Assembly (NCBI RefSeq): GCF_000382205.1
Contig: NZ_KB907787.1
Coordinates: 597,176-661,175, forward strand
DNA length: 64,000 nt
Origin: Dyadobacter beijingensis DSM 21582
Lineage (GTDB): Bacteria > Bacteroidota > Bacteroidia > Cytophagales > Spirosomataceae
Direction: 5' to 3'
Positions 1-8,970 of the stretch are shown piece by piece (position 1 is the stretch's first letter; the number at the start of each line of letters is the position of its first letter). The notes under the pieces are model-generated. The model was not told the origin of the DNA. It searched no databases and worked only from the letters and a program-made list of their open reading frames with translations. Position numbers and translations under genes: made by a program.

Positions 1-585
1 CGGGTCACCGGGGCCGGTGATCTCGGTTAACCGCTCCAAGGTCGCCGCATCGTTATTCCGGCGGTTCACCTGGAAACGCGTTACGCCATTTTTTGCCTCG
101 ATCGTTGCGGGTTGCAATGCCTTCAATGCTTCGCCGGTCAGGTTGACGATCTGGTCAATCAATTTGGATGAATATTGATCGATTTTCTTTTGATCCCCTT
201 CCTGCAAAGGATAAATATCCGACAACGCAGCTCCGAGCACGGGCCCGGAATGCGTGTGCGAACTGTTGAGTATAATCTGTGCTTTGGAAAGTTTGTATCG
301 CGTATTGATTTTGGCACGAATATCGTCCGACATCGCTTTGGGAAAACCCAACAGATCCGTCGTAATCAGCACCGCCTGCCTGCCATTCGCATCCTGAATG
401 GCTAATGCCTTTGCCCATATATCATGCAGCTTGCCCTCGGACGCATGCGTGCGTGCCGCGAAGCCGGCCATCCACATCGGTTCCGCCGGGGTAATGGCTA
501 CTTTGGCCACGCCCGCTTTCCAGCCCTGCGCACGTGCGGGGAGGAAGGATATAAGCAGGAAAGACAATGCAAAGGCTATCCTCAT
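1..585 (-). CDS. Neutral/alkaline ceramidase-like secreted protein (3' part outside window)
   Basis: The reading frame begins at ATG 585-583 and runs off the left edge, so only the first 195 residues are visible. It opens with a signal peptide (MRIAFALSFLLISFLPARAQ) and continues with VAKVAITPAEPMWMAGFAAR and NSSHTHSGPVLG. These match the N-terminal domain of neutral/alkaline (non-lysosomal) ceramidase-type hydrolases as I remember the family; the His pair of SHTHSG is probably a zinc ligand region. The start codon overlaps the stop of the upstream aminotransferase gene (ATGA, 582-585), so the two are probably translationally coupled. In bacteria many members of this family act on unknown amide or ester substrates, so the ceramidase activity is only a family label. 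The catalytic part is mostly outside the window. Confidence 0.75.
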   Translation of the reverse strand, partial: MRIAFALSFLLISFLPARAQGWKAGVAKVAITPAEPMWMAGFAARTHASEGKLHDIWAKALAIQDANGRQAVLITTDLLGFPKAMSDDIRAKINTRYKLSKAQIILNSSHTHSGPVLGAALSDIYPLQEGDQKKIDQYSSKLIDQIVNLTGEALKALQPATIEAKNGVTRFQVNRRNNDAATLERLTEITGPGDP

Positions 586-1973
586 TTTTGTCCCAAAGTT
601 TTGATCTTATCGACGTTGTGATGCACTTTCTCGATCGCCGAAGCGATGGCTTTCATATCGTCCTTCGTGCCGAGGAGCATGTTTTGGGTAAACCAAACGG
701 CTTCCTCATTGCAGATTTTATCGTTCACCGGACATTTGTTCTGCTCGTTGTATTGGTTAATGTCGAGCATTTCCTTCGGGTACATTCTCCGGTAATTCTC
801 CGATTTGAAGGTTTCTCCTAAAAATGGCTGGGTATTCAACGTCGAATAGCCGCTCATGCAAGGCACGCCCTCCGCTTTCACCGCGTTGATAAAACGCTCT
901 CGGGAAAGACCTTTAAAACCATCCTTTTGATAACGGAAAGCAAACAAATGAAAAGCGCCGCGATTGACTTTGTCGTATAATTTGTAAGGCACAATGCCCG
1001 GAATGTCCTTGATAAGCGATTTCAAATAGGCCGCATTCTCATTGCGGGTGGTCGTTTGTGCATCCAGCCGTTTCAATTGGGCAATGCCAATGGCCGCCTG
1101 GTATTCCGAGAACCGCAATTTGGTACCCTGCATCACGCTGCCCGTACTCACCGAGCCGACAGCCGTTCCGTAAGGATTCCCGAAATTGTGATAGGAATAG
1201 CACAAGTCCATAAAATGCTCGTCGTTGCTCACAATAGCCCCGCCCTCACCAATGGGCAGATTTTTAGAGTTTTGAAAACTAAAACAGCCGACATTACCAA
1301 TCGTGCCGACCTTCTTTTTGTCATATTCGGCCAAATGCGCCTGGCAGGCATCCTCGATCACGAGCAACTTGTGTTTTTGGGCAATGGCCATAATGCGGTC
1401 CATATCCACGGGGAGGCCCAGCACGTGCACGGCCATGATAGCCTTCGTACGCGGCGTAATTTTAGCCTCAATTTTAGCCGGATCGATCTGGAAGGTTTCC
1501 GCATCGATATCCACAAAAACCGGCATTGCGCCATTGGACAAAATCGAGGATACGGAGGCGATGAAGGTATAGGGGGGCACCAGTACTTCATCACCCGCGC
1601 CGATACCGAGCTGGTTGATGGCGATGACCAGTGCATTGGTGCCGTTGACCACCGCAAGACTTCTTTTGACATTCAGCGCCGCCGCCCATTCTTTCTCAAA
1701 CTGCGTCACCACATTCGCCCGCGACCAAACCCCGCTCCGGACCACTTCCAGTAGCTGCTTTTCGTCCGTAGCAGGGTTCCATTGCGGCCAGACCGGCCAT
1801 TTATCTTCCGCCCAGGCCGATGGCCCGCCCAATATCGCCGGCAACTGCGCCGACTTCGAACCCATTACCGGCAGCGCCGCCACCGATGAGGAAGCCAGGG
1901 CCACACCCAGCCCCGCCAGTGAATTCTGTTTGAGAAACGTTCTTCGCGACAATCGGGAGCTGAATGTTTTCAT
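582..1973 (-). CDS. DegT/DnrJ/EryC1/StrS-type PLP aminotransferase with Tat signal
   Basis: A 463-residue PLP-dependent aminotransferase of the DegT/StrS sugar-aminotransferase family, which normally transfers an amino group to a keto-sugar. The PLP-binding segments are visible: VVNGTNALVIAI, the VEDACQAH Asp region, and SFQNSKNLPIGEGG with the Schiff-base lysine. Unusually it starts with a twin-arginine signal (LSRRTFLKQ followed by a hydrophobic stretch), so it is probably exported folded with its cofactor. I use ATG 1973 because it puts the Tat motif near the N-terminus and leaves about 30 bp after the Gfo/Idh gene; an in-frame upstream start at 2027 would overlap that gene. It lies between a Tat-exported oxidoreductase and a ceramidase-like gene in one apparent operon. 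The substrate is unknown. Confidence 0.85.
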   Translation of the reverse strand: MKTFSSRLSRRTFLKQNSLAGLGVALASSSVAALPVMGSKSAQLPAILGGPSAWAEDKWPVWPQWNPATDEKQLLEVVRSGVWSRANVVTQFEKEWAAALNVKRSLAVVNGTNALVIAINQLGIGAGDEVLVPPYTFIASVSSILSNGAMPVFVDIDAETFQIDPAKIEAKITPRTKAIMAVHVLGLPVDMDRIMAIAQKHKLLVIEDACQAHLAEYDKKKVGTIGNVGCFSFQNSKNLPIGEGGAIVSNDEHFMDLCYSYHNFGNPYGTAVGSVSTGSVMQGTKLRFSEYQAAIGIAQLKRLDAQTTTRNENAAYLKSLIKDIPGIVPYKLYDKVNRGAFHLFAFRYQKDGFKGLSRERFINAVKAEGVPCMSGYSTLNTQPFLGETFKSENYRRMYPKEMLDINQYNEQNKCPVNDKICNEEAVWFTQNMLLGTKDDMKAIASAIEKVHHNVDKIKTLGQK

Positions 1974-2004
1974 GTGAAATTGGATTAAGGGTTGATATGG
2001 GCGC

Positions 2005-3009
2005 TTATTTTTTACCGGCTTTGGCAAGCACGCTTTCCAGCGTCACGCTCTTGCCGCCCTGGCGCTTGCTTTCATCGGCTGCTTCCATGAAAGCGAATAT
2101 TTCAATGGTTTCCTCAGGCGTAACCGGCACCTCGCCGGTTTTGAAATACTTGATAATATCGACCAAAAGTGGTTCATAACCACCATATGGGCCCAGAACT
2201 TTGTTGCCATCCTCGGTGAAAACGGTGCCGCCGTAGTCGTGCTTGCCGGTGCGTGTGCCGCGGAATGTGCCCGTGCGGCCATCGCCCCAGATGCCCACCA
2301 CGATGTCGGTATTCGGGGTGTTCACGCGCGTCACACTTTTGCAGCCCGTACCCATGACGGTATACAGCGTTTCCACGCCGTGAATGCCGTACCAGAAGAA
2401 ATCGGGGTGTGTTTTTTCAAGAACGGCAGGGCTATACGTATCCGCGCCCAACACCTTTTTCTTGTCAATACTTTCGATGCCTTTGATGTAGCGCAGCGAC
2501 GAGGCTGTGAAAATAGGAATGTTGTATTTCTTGGAAGCCTCGTAAATTTTCAGTGTGTCCGAAAGCGAAGCGGCGACGGGCTTGTCGATAAACATTCTTT
2601 TACCTGCTTTGAAAACTTCCAGCGCCTGTTCCAAGTGCAGGCGGCCGTCGTTGGTTTCCAATAATATCACATCGGTCTTGCCTAACAATTCTTTGATCGA
2701 GCCGACGATCTCAACGCCCAATTTTTTCACTTCCTCGATATAGCCCGGAATGCGTTTGACGCTCGATTCGATATCCTTGCTTCCGTAAGGATAGGCGGCT
2801 ACAACTTTATAGCCATCGTATACGGGATCGGGTTCCGCGGCATTCAATGCCTTGGCAAATGCAATTGCATGCGAGGTGTCCAGCCCGATAATCCCGACTC
2901 TCTTACCCTCCGCAGGCCTCGCCCACGCAGGCAAATGATTCAGTAAACCAAGACCGATACCAGCTGTTGCCGATTGAAAAATAAACTTTCGTCTGCTAAG
3001 CGAATGCAT
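2005..3009 (-). CDS. Gfo/Idh/MocA family oxidoreductase, Tat-exported
   Basis: A 334-residue NAD(P)-dependent oxidoreductase of the Gfo/Idh/MocA family. It has a Tat signal (MHSLSRRKFIFQ plus hydrophobic core), an N-terminal Rossmann fold beginning KRVGIIGLDTSH, and the segment FIDKPVA corresponding to the catalytic E/D-K-P motif. ATG 3009 is preferred over the in-frame TTG at 3015. Family members act on sugars, inositols or glycosides, often with tightly bound NAD, which fits export by Tat. It is the first gene of the minus-strand operon with the aminotransferase and ceramidase-like genes. A palindrome at 3056-3069 lies about 50 bp upstream of the start and may control the operon. Confidence 0.85.
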   Translation of the reverse strand: MHSLSRRKFIFQSATAGIGLGLLNHLPAWARPAEGKRVGIIGLDTSHAIAFAKALNAAEPDPVYDGYKVVAAYPYGSKDIESSVKRIPGYIEEVKKLGVEIVGSIKELLGKTDVILLETNDGRLHLEQALEVFKAGKRMFIDKPVAASLSDTLKIYEASKKYNIPIFTASSLRYIKGIESIDKKKVLGADTYSPAVLEKTHPDFFWYGIHGVETLYTVMGTGCKSVTRVNTPNTDIVVGIWGDGRTGTFRGTRTGKHDYGGTVFTEDGNKVLGPYGGYEPLLVDIIKYFKTGEVPVTPEETIEIFAFMEAADESKRQGGKSVTLESVLAKAGKK

Positions 3010-3055
3010 AAACAAGGGGAAAAGAGTTCAGGAATAACCAGCCCGATTTTGATTT

Positions 3056-3069
3056 CGGGTACGTACCCG
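3056..3069. promoter_or_regulatory. Perfect palindrome, candidate LacI-type operator
   Basis: CGGGTACGTACCCG is a perfect 14-bp palindrome with a central CG step, as in LacI-family operators. It lies upstream of the Gfo/Idh operon and beside a LacI-family regulator gene. That the adjacent regulator binds it is inference. Confidence 0.5.
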
Positions 3070-3149
3070 TAAATATACACACATATTTTAATTTACAAGT
3101 AATGCGGGATATTGTTTACAGGAAATTTTGTGATGCTTCATATTTTGGT

Positions 3150-3189
3150 CATTAAATGTTGCCCTTTTGTGTCACAGCAACATTTAATG
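3150..3189 (-). terminator. Hairpin after the LacI-family gene
   Basis: CATTAAATGTTGC (3150-3162) pairs perfectly with GCAACATTTAATG (3177-3189) just beyond the regulator stop codon. No clear T-run follows on the minus strand, so it may be a weak terminator or an mRNA 3' stabilising hairpin. Confidence 0.5.
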
Positions 3190-3194
3190 TAAAA

Positions 3195-4253
3195 TCAGTT
3201 TTGATAAAACGCCTGGTTCTCCTTCGTCACAATATCAATCGGCATAAAATGCGTCTTTTCTACCGGTGCGCCGAGGACGAGCGTCTGGTAGAGTGCCATC
3301 AATCCGCGGTAACCCTGCTCTTCGGGTTTGTGGCAGATCAGGAAATCGATGAACTCCTTGTTCAGGTAGTCGATGTTTTCTTTCAAGTAGTCGTAACCAA
3401 TGAGCGAAATGTCGGAGCGCTTGTTCTTTTCTAGAAATGCGGCTACGGAGAAAACGCGGGAATTCGTCACAAAAATGGCTTCAATATCGTCGTGGTCGTG
3501 TAATGCGCGGGTAAGGTCGCGGGTGACGGACAGGCTGTCGGTATCTTTGATATCAATGCGGATAATCTCGATCGGCAGCTGCTTGTCCTTGAAGTAGGAG
3601 CGGAAACCCTCTTCGATTTGCAGGTAATTGTAGCTGTCGCTTTCCTTTGAAATATTCACGACGGCCACTTTGTGCTTCTCTTTCAAACGGTAAGTCGAAA
3701 GCTTGGCGCCTACATACCCGCTTTGGAACAAATGCGGGCCGATATAGCAGAGGTTGTCCTCGTCGGGCACGTCGGAGTCGATGAACACGAATGGTACTTT
3801 TTTCTCCCGGCAGGATCGGATGAACTTTCGGGACTCTTCGATGAACGAGGGGGCAAGCAATACACCTTTGAAATCGCCGTCGAGAATGGCCGCCGCCTGG
3901 GCATTAAAACTGGCCGCATCGTTAAGATCGAAATAGAAGGTCGATACCAGGATGCCGTATTTTTTGATCTCCGCATCGGCGCGCGTAATACCTTTCATGG
4001 GCGCTTCCCAGAAATCCGTTTCCTCTGAAACGCGCGGGATCAGCACGGCCAGCGAGATGATTTTCTTCGAAGCAAGCCTGCTGGCAAGGATATTCGGCTG
4101 GTAATCCAGCTCCTTGATAATGTCGTTGATCTTCTTCTTGGTCTTTTCCGAAACGCCCGAGCGGTTGTGCAGCACCCGATCGACGGTGGCAATGGAAACA
4201 TTGGCGCGGCGGGCGATTTCTTTCACCCCATAGTAGGTATTTTCTTTTTCCAT
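3195..4253 (-). CDS. LacI-family transcriptional regulator
   Basis: A 352-residue regulator. The N-terminal helix-turn-helix is clear (VKEIARRANVSIATVDRVLHNR, followed by the hinge region ELDYQPNILASRLASKK), and the remainder is a periplasmic-binding-protein-like sugar sensor domain. The start is ATG 4253 (MEKENTYYG), which places the HTH at the N-terminus; the in-frame codon at 4283 adds an atypical extension. It is encoded just upstream of the Tat-exported oxidoreductase operon on the same strand, and back to back with the membrane hydroxylase at 4442. It probably senses a sugar or inositol-like ligand and controls the neighbouring operon through the palindrome at 3056. The ligand cannot be read from the sequence. 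Confidence 0.9.
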   Translation of the reverse strand: MEKENTYYGVKEIARRANVSIATVDRVLHNRSGVSEKTKKKINDIIKELDYQPNILASRLASKKIISLAVLIPRVSEETDFWEAPMKGITRADAEIKKYGILVSTFYFDLNDAASFNAQAAAILDGDFKGVLLAPSFIEESRKFIRSCREKKVPFVFIDSDVPDEDNLCYIGPHLFQSGYVGAKLSTYRLKEKHKVAVVNISKESDSYNYLQIEEGFRSYFKDKQLPIEIIRIDIKDTDSLSVTRDLTRALHDHDDIEAIFVTNSRVFSVAAFLEKNKRSDISLIGYDYLKENIDYLNKEFIDFLICHKPEEQGYRGLMALYQTLVLGAPVEKTHFMPIDIVTKENQAFYQN

Positions 4254-4441
4254 CCCGACAAGGAGGTTTGGTATCAGTAGCAAATTCGTTCAGACGGACG
4301 GTCTCTCCGCTGCATGACCACGAATAAAAGGGTTTTAGATTTTATTTAATGGTTTTCCCTCAAATTTTTGGCAAATACAATCATGCATTCAATATTTGTA
4401 TATATAATCTATGAATTTAATATAGTAAACAAGAATCGGTT

Positions 4442-5650
4442 ATGGCGCTGAACTACATGGCATTGGCCGTCCCATTGTTCCTCTTACTCATCGGAATTGA
4501 ATATTGGGTGTCCAAACGTCTTGGCCGTCAGTTGTTTAATTTCAATAGCTCGATCGCCAATATGAATGTCGGCGTCGCCGAGCGGCTGATCGACCTGTTC
4601 ACCGCGGGGTCGTTCTTCTTTTTTTACGATTACGTCCAAAAAAATTACGGGTTGTTCGAGATCCGGCCCACGCTGCTCGTCTGGATCGCATTGATCCTCG
4701 CTACGGATTTCGTTTGGTACTGGTATCATCGCGCCGGACACAAAATCAATCTTTTCTGGGGCTTTCACGTCGTGCACCATACGAGCGAAGAGTTCAATTA
4801 CACGGCCGGCACGCGCATTACCATTTTTCAGGCGGTAGTCCGCACGGCCTTCTGGTCGGTACTGCCGCTGATCGGCTTCCCGGCGCCGATGATCACGACG
4901 ATGCTTATCGTGCATGGTTTATACCCGTTTTTCACGCACACGCAGGTGATCGGCAAGCTGGGCATTCTTGAATATGTGTTGGTAACCCCCTCGCACCACC
5001 GCGTGCACCACGCGAGCAACGAGGCTTACCTCGACAAGAATTTCGGCGACATGTTCATCATTTGGGACAAGCTTTTCGGCACATTCGAGGAGGAAAAGGA
5101 GCAGCCCGTTTTCGGCCTCACCAAGCAGCTCGACAGTTATAGTTTTCTCTGGCAGCATTTCCATTTCCTCGTTGAAATATGGTACTCTGCCCAGCAAAAA
5201 AAGGGCATTACCGCCAAGTTAAAGGTCATTTTCGGCAGTCCTTCGGATTTTGATCCGGCTGTCCGCAGGATCGTTGAGAAACGCTTTTTGTCCAAAAATA
5301 AAGTCCGCGTACGCTCGCAGAAATTCCGGCGGTACGTACTCGTCCAATTCACGATCACCGTGATCACCCTCTTTTTCCTCCTGCTTTTTGAACACCAGGA
5401 AGAGACATTCCTGCAAGTGATGGTCGCGCTGGTCATTTTTGTGACGCTCATCAACTGCGGCGCGATCCTCGAACAGCGCCGCTGGGTATTTTACCTCGAA
5501 TTCGCGCGCGGCGCATTAATCTTCATCACCGCCTACCATTATTTCCCGCACCCCACATTGCTCTTCCTCATCTGGGCAGTGCTTATCGGCGGCGTACTAT
5601 ATTTTTCAACCCTGCAAAAGCAGTATCTGCAAACGATCTACGGCCGCTAA
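4442..5650 (+). CDS. Fatty acid hydroxylase superfamily protein, alkylglycerol-monooxygenase-like
   Basis: A 402-residue integral membrane di-iron hydroxylase. The histidine clusters are complete: HRAGH, HVVHH and HHRVHH. The stretch ASNEAYLDKNFGDMFIIWDK followed by LFGTFEEE strongly resembles alkylglycerol monooxygenase (AGMO/TMEM195), as does the C-terminal extension with about four more membrane helices. AGMO cleaves ether lipids in animals using tetrahydrobiopterin; the bacterial role is not established, so the ether-lipid link is inference. The gene is divergent from the LacI-family regulator, with a 188-bp gap, and is followed by a promoter region and the SusC gene. A general label of sterol desaturase family is the safe fallback. 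Confidence 0.85.
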   Translation: MALNYMALAVPLFLLLIGIEYWVSKRLGRQLFNFNSSIANMNVGVAERLIDLFTAGSFFFFYDYVQKNYGLFEIRPTLLVWIALILATDFVWYWYHRAGHKINLFWGFHVVHHTSEEFNYTAGTRITIFQAVVRTAFWSVLPLIGFPAPMITTMLIVHGLYPFFTHTQVIGKLGILEYVLVTPSHHRVHHASNEAYLDKNFGDMFIIWDKLFGTFEEEKEQPVFGLTKQLDSYSFLWQHFHFLVEIWYSAQQKKGITAKLKVIFGSPSDFDPAVRRIVEKRFLSKNKVRVRSQKFRRYVLVQFTITVITLFFLLLFEHQEETFLQVMVALVIFVTLINCGAILEQRRWVFYLEFARGALIFITAYHYFPHPTLLFLIWAVLIGGVLYFSTLQKQYLQTIYGR

Positions 5651-5738
5651 GTAAGTTTAGTATTTTTGTGTTTTTTAGTTAAATAATAGAAGTAATCGAC
5701 AAAAATCGACCTCTTTGTTAAGAATAAGTAAACACGGG

Positions 5739-5774
5739 TTGCTTGTTGCAGATTCTGCAATTTACTTTGCCTAT
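5739..5774 (+). promoter_or_regulatory. Promoter of the susC-susD-sulfatase operon
   Basis: TTG (5739-5741), a 20-bp spacer and TTACTTTG (5762-5769) followed by CCTATC match the Bacteroidota -33/-7 layout (TTG, about 20 bp, TAnnTTTG) with one deviation in the -7 box. The same box plus YCTATC is found before 12677 and 18835 with an identical 20-bp spacer. The leader to ATG 5865 is about 90 nt. Confidence 0.65.
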
Positions 5775-5864
5775 CTATTTAATAGGATTTATAGTGTACT
5801 CCGAACCCATTAACAACCACCAATCCGGGCTGTCGGCCCATCAGCCCCATTTTTACTAATTACT

Positions 5865-8800
5865 ATGTTCCAAAATCTATCCAGTAATGCTCTTTTGAGC
5901 AGAGGCAGCCTGCTTGTGGCTTTCCTGCTCCTTGGCCTCAGCGCCTATGCCCAGACCCTCGTGAAGGGCACCGTAACCTCGGCCAGCGATAACAGCTCGG
6001 TACCGGGAGTGAATATCGTTGTAAAAAACACGCTTACAGGTACTTCCACGGATGTCGACGGCAAGTACGAGATCAGCGCGCCGTCCAATGCCACCTTGGT
6101 TTTCTCCGGCATCGGGTACGTAACCCAGGAGGTGGCTGTGAACGGCCGGTCGACGGTCGATATCAGGCTGGCGGCCGATACGAAGCAGCTCGATGAGGTG
6201 GTAGTAGTAGGTTACGGCACGCAAAAACGCAATGCATTGACCAACTCCGTGTCCCAGATCAGCGGGGAGACGATTACCAAACGGCCGGTTTCAAATATCC
6301 AGCAGTCGATGCAAGGGCTCATGCCGGGCGTAACCGTGCTCGACGCGGGCGGATCGCCGGGAAAATCCAACACGAACATCCGCGTGCGGGGGATCACCAC
6401 GTTCAATATCAACGGCAGCAGCACGAGCGGCTATGACCTGGGTAAAAACGATGCGCTGGTGATCGTTGACGGCATCGAGCAGCGCCTGAGCGACATTAAC
6501 CCCGACGATATCGAATCGATTTCCGTGTTGAAAGATGCTTCTTCAACAGCTATTTACGGTTCACGCGCGACGAACGGCGTTATCCTCGTCACCACCAAAC
6601 GCGCCAAAGGCGGCAAGGTGCAGGTGGATTACCACGGCTACTACGCGATCCAGAAATCCAATAATGTGCCCAAAATGATGGGAATCGAGGCTTACATGCG
6701 TGAGCAGGTGGCTGCGTATACCAATGCCGGCCTGGCGGTGCCGGCGCGCTTCACGGAAGAATCCATTCAGGCATACGTGAACGCAACCGACCGCGAGAAA
6801 TACCCGATGCCCAACACCTGGTTCGAAACCATGCTCCGCTCGGCACCCCAGCAGAACCATACCATTTCGGTAGCCGGCGGCACCGACGTGATCCGCACCC
6901 GGCTGAGCGCCCGCTTCCAGGACCAGCAAGGGGTAATTGCAGGTTATTCCAATAAAATCGGCGAATTCCGATTGAATACGGATTATAATGTCTCGAAACG
7001 CATTCGTGTGAGCGGCGACGTCAACTACCGCTACGCACGGGCATTGAACCCGACGGTAAACAATACCGGAAACAACCCGCAGCCTTTGAATAACTTCTTC
7101 CACGGCACGTTATGGGCGGTTCCCAAATATGCGGATGGTACCTACGGTTTGAGCACACAGGGAAACAACCCATTGATGTTCAACGAAATCGGCGGGCAAT
7201 CACGACAGGTAACGGACTACCTGGCAGGTTACGTAAAAGCCGAATTCGATATCCTGGAAGGCCTGACCTTTTCGACGCAGATCGCTGGCCGGGGCACATT
7301 TACCAACCAGAAAAACTATACCAATTCCTACACCAATACAGACAAGAATACAAACATTACAAAAACGGTAGCCATCAACTCGCTCACCGAAGTTCGCAAT
7401 ACCCTGCGTGAGTACACGATCAACAACCTGCTCAATTACGAGAAAAGCTTCGGCGATCACGGTTTGAAGGCGTTGGTGGGGTATTCGCAGATCGGTAATA
7501 CGCAAACATTCCTGTCGGCCTACCGCGAGCGCTTCTATAATAATGATATCGGGTCAATCGGCCAGGGTGCCAACGATGGTACCAAAAGCAATGCGGGTAA
7601 CGATGCCGATTACGGCCTGCGGTCCTATTTCGGCCGGGTGAATTACGATTACAAAGAAAAATACCTGTTTGAAGCGAATGGCCGCTATGACGGTTCATCC
7701 AAATTCACGGGTGCGAAACAATATAGCTTTTTCCCTTCCTTCTCGGCCGGATGGCGCATTTCGAAGGAGAGCTTCTGGCAAGGATTGGAAAAAACGGTCA
7801 ACGACCTGAAACTGCGCGGTTCGTGGGGGATCACCGGAAACCAGTCGGTGGATTTGTACAGCTACTACTCCGCATTGACGGCCCTCGGATACAGCTTCGG
7901 CGGCACGCCGGTGCAAGGTTACCGCCCTACCACGCTGGCCAATACCGGCCTGGGCTGGGAATCGACTACGCAGCTTGACATTGGTATCGATGCGGCTTTC
8001 CTTAACAAGCGGCTCACACTCACCGCCGATTACTACCGCAAGCTAACCGACGACATCCTTTTGAACCTCGACATTCCGGCCACCATTGGTTTGAAAGCGC
8101 CGCCACAGAATGCAGGATCGGTCGAAAACAAAGGCTGGGAGTTCAGTGCGAGTTACCGTGGTGCTGCGAGCAGTTCTGGTTTCCGCTACACGCTTGGCGC
8201 GAATTTGAGTATCAATGAAAACAAAGTGACCGACCTGAAAGGTACCGGTCCGTACATTACCGGCTCCGACATCGACCCGCGCTACATTATCGCGAAAGGA
8301 TTGCCGATCAATACATTGTGGGGTTATCAAACGGACGGCCTGTTCCAAACCCAGCAGGAAATCACCGATTACAAGGCGACTTACGTAGCCAATACCAAAC
8401 CAGGTGACGTGAAATACGTGGACCGTAACGGCGACGGCAAGATCAATGCCGACGACATGACGGCGATCGGTAACTCGTTCCCGAAATATACATTCGGTGT
8501 GAATGGCGATTTCTCCTACAAGGGTTTCGACCTGAGCATTCTCTTCCAGGGCGCAGCAAAAGTAGATGCGCGTTTGGCCGGTGCATTGGCCGAAATGGGG
8601 AACCAGGAAGGCTTCACCCACGAGATTTACACCAATAATTACTGGACACCGGAAAACCCCGGCGCACGCTTCCCGCGCCCAACCAAATTCGACCTCCGTA
8701 ATGTGGCCACTTCCGACCGGCTGGTCATCGACGGTTCGTACCTGCGCCTGAAAAACGTGCAGCTGGCCTACAACATTCCTTCCGAAATCGTGAGCAAGCT

Positions 8801-8957
8801 GCACGTAAGCCGTATTCGTGTGTACACTTCGGCCACGAACCTGCTCACGTTCTCGAAACTGAACGAATGGAACCTCGACCCAGAAGTGCCATCCGGCCGC
8901 GCCGTCTATTTCCCGCAGACAGCCTTGTACACATTCGGCTTGAACCTCTCATTCTGA
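5865..8957 (+). CDS. SusC/RagA family TonB-linked outer membrane transporter
   Basis: A 1030-residue outer membrane receptor. It has a signal peptide ending at AYAQ, a CarboxypepD_reg-like domain (about residues 32-105, VKGTVTSASDNSSVPGVNI), a TonB-box-like segment LDEVVVVGYGTQKR, a plug domain with the typical SVLKDASSTAIYGSRATNGV, and a C-terminal beta-barrel ending in FGLNLSF. SusC proteins import oligosaccharides together with a SusD lid lipoprotein, which is encoded 13 bp downstream. With the following sulfatase this suggests uptake of a sulfated glycan or its fragments; the substrate cannot be read from the sequence. No TonB-anti-sigma pair is adjacent. Length and domain order are normal for the family. 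Confidence 0.95.
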   Translation: MFQNLSSNALLSRGSLLVAFLLLGLSAYAQTLVKGTVTSASDNSSVPGVNIVVKNTLTGTSTDVDGKYEISAPSNATLVFSGIGYVTQEVAVNGRSTVDIRLAADTKQLDEVVVVGYGTQKRNALTNSVSQISGETITKRPVSNIQQSMQGLMPGVTVLDAGGSPGKSNTNIRVRGITTFNINGSSTSGYDLGKNDALVIVDGIEQRLSDINPDDIESISVLKDASSTAIYGSRATNGVILVTTKRAKGGKVQVDYHGYYAIQKSNNVPKMMGIEAYMREQVAAYTNAGLAVPARFTEESIQAYVNATDREKYPMPNTWFETMLRSAPQQNHTISVAGGTDVIRTRLSARFQDQQGVIAGYSNKIGEFRLNTDYNVSKRIRVSGDVNYRYARALNPTVNNTGNNPQPLNNFFHGTLWAVPKYADGTYGLSTQGNNPLMFNEIGGQSRQVTDYLAGYVKAEFDILEGLTFSTQIAGRGTFTNQKNYTNSYTNTDKNTNITKTVAINSLTEVRNTLREYTINNLLNYEKSFGDHGLKALVGYSQIGNTQTFLSAYRERFYNNDIGSIGQGANDGTKSNAGNDADYGLRSYFGRVNYDYKEKYLFEANGRYDGSSKFTGAKQYSFFPSFSAGWRISKESFWQGLEKTVNDLKLRGSWGITGNQSVDLYSYYSALTALGYSFGGTPVQGYRPTTLANTGLGWESTTQLDIGIDAAFLNKRLTLTADYYRKLTDDILLNLDIPATIGLKAPPQNAGSVENKGWEFSASYRGAASSSGFRYTLGANLSINENKVTDLKGTGPYITGSDIDPRYIIAKGLPINTLWGYQTDGLFQTQQEITDYKATYVANTKPGDVKYVDRNGDGKINADDMTAIGNSFPKYTFGVNGDFSYKGFDLSILFQGAAKVDARLAGALAEMGNQEGFTHEIYTNNYWTPENPGARFPRPTKFDLRNVATSDRLVIDGSYLRLKNVQLAYNIPSEIVSKLHVSRIRVYTSATNLLTFSKLNEWNLDPEVPSGRAVYFPQTALYTFGLNLSF

Positions 8958-8970
8958 CCGCATTGATTTT

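Noticed and set aside
1056..1754. A 232-codon plus-strand open frame over the aminotransferase gene.
   Set aside because: The minus strand carries the PLP-enzyme motifs; this frame is a shadow with His-rich random sequence.
5821..5864. A third copy of the structured element before susC, because of CCGGGCTGTCGG at 5826.
   Set aside because: Only this short string matches copy A; the loop and the paired flanks are missing.
8043..8804. A 253-codon minus-strand open frame within susC.
   Set aside because: The susC barrel sequence occupies the plus strand throughout; the antisense frame is a result of high GC codon bias.
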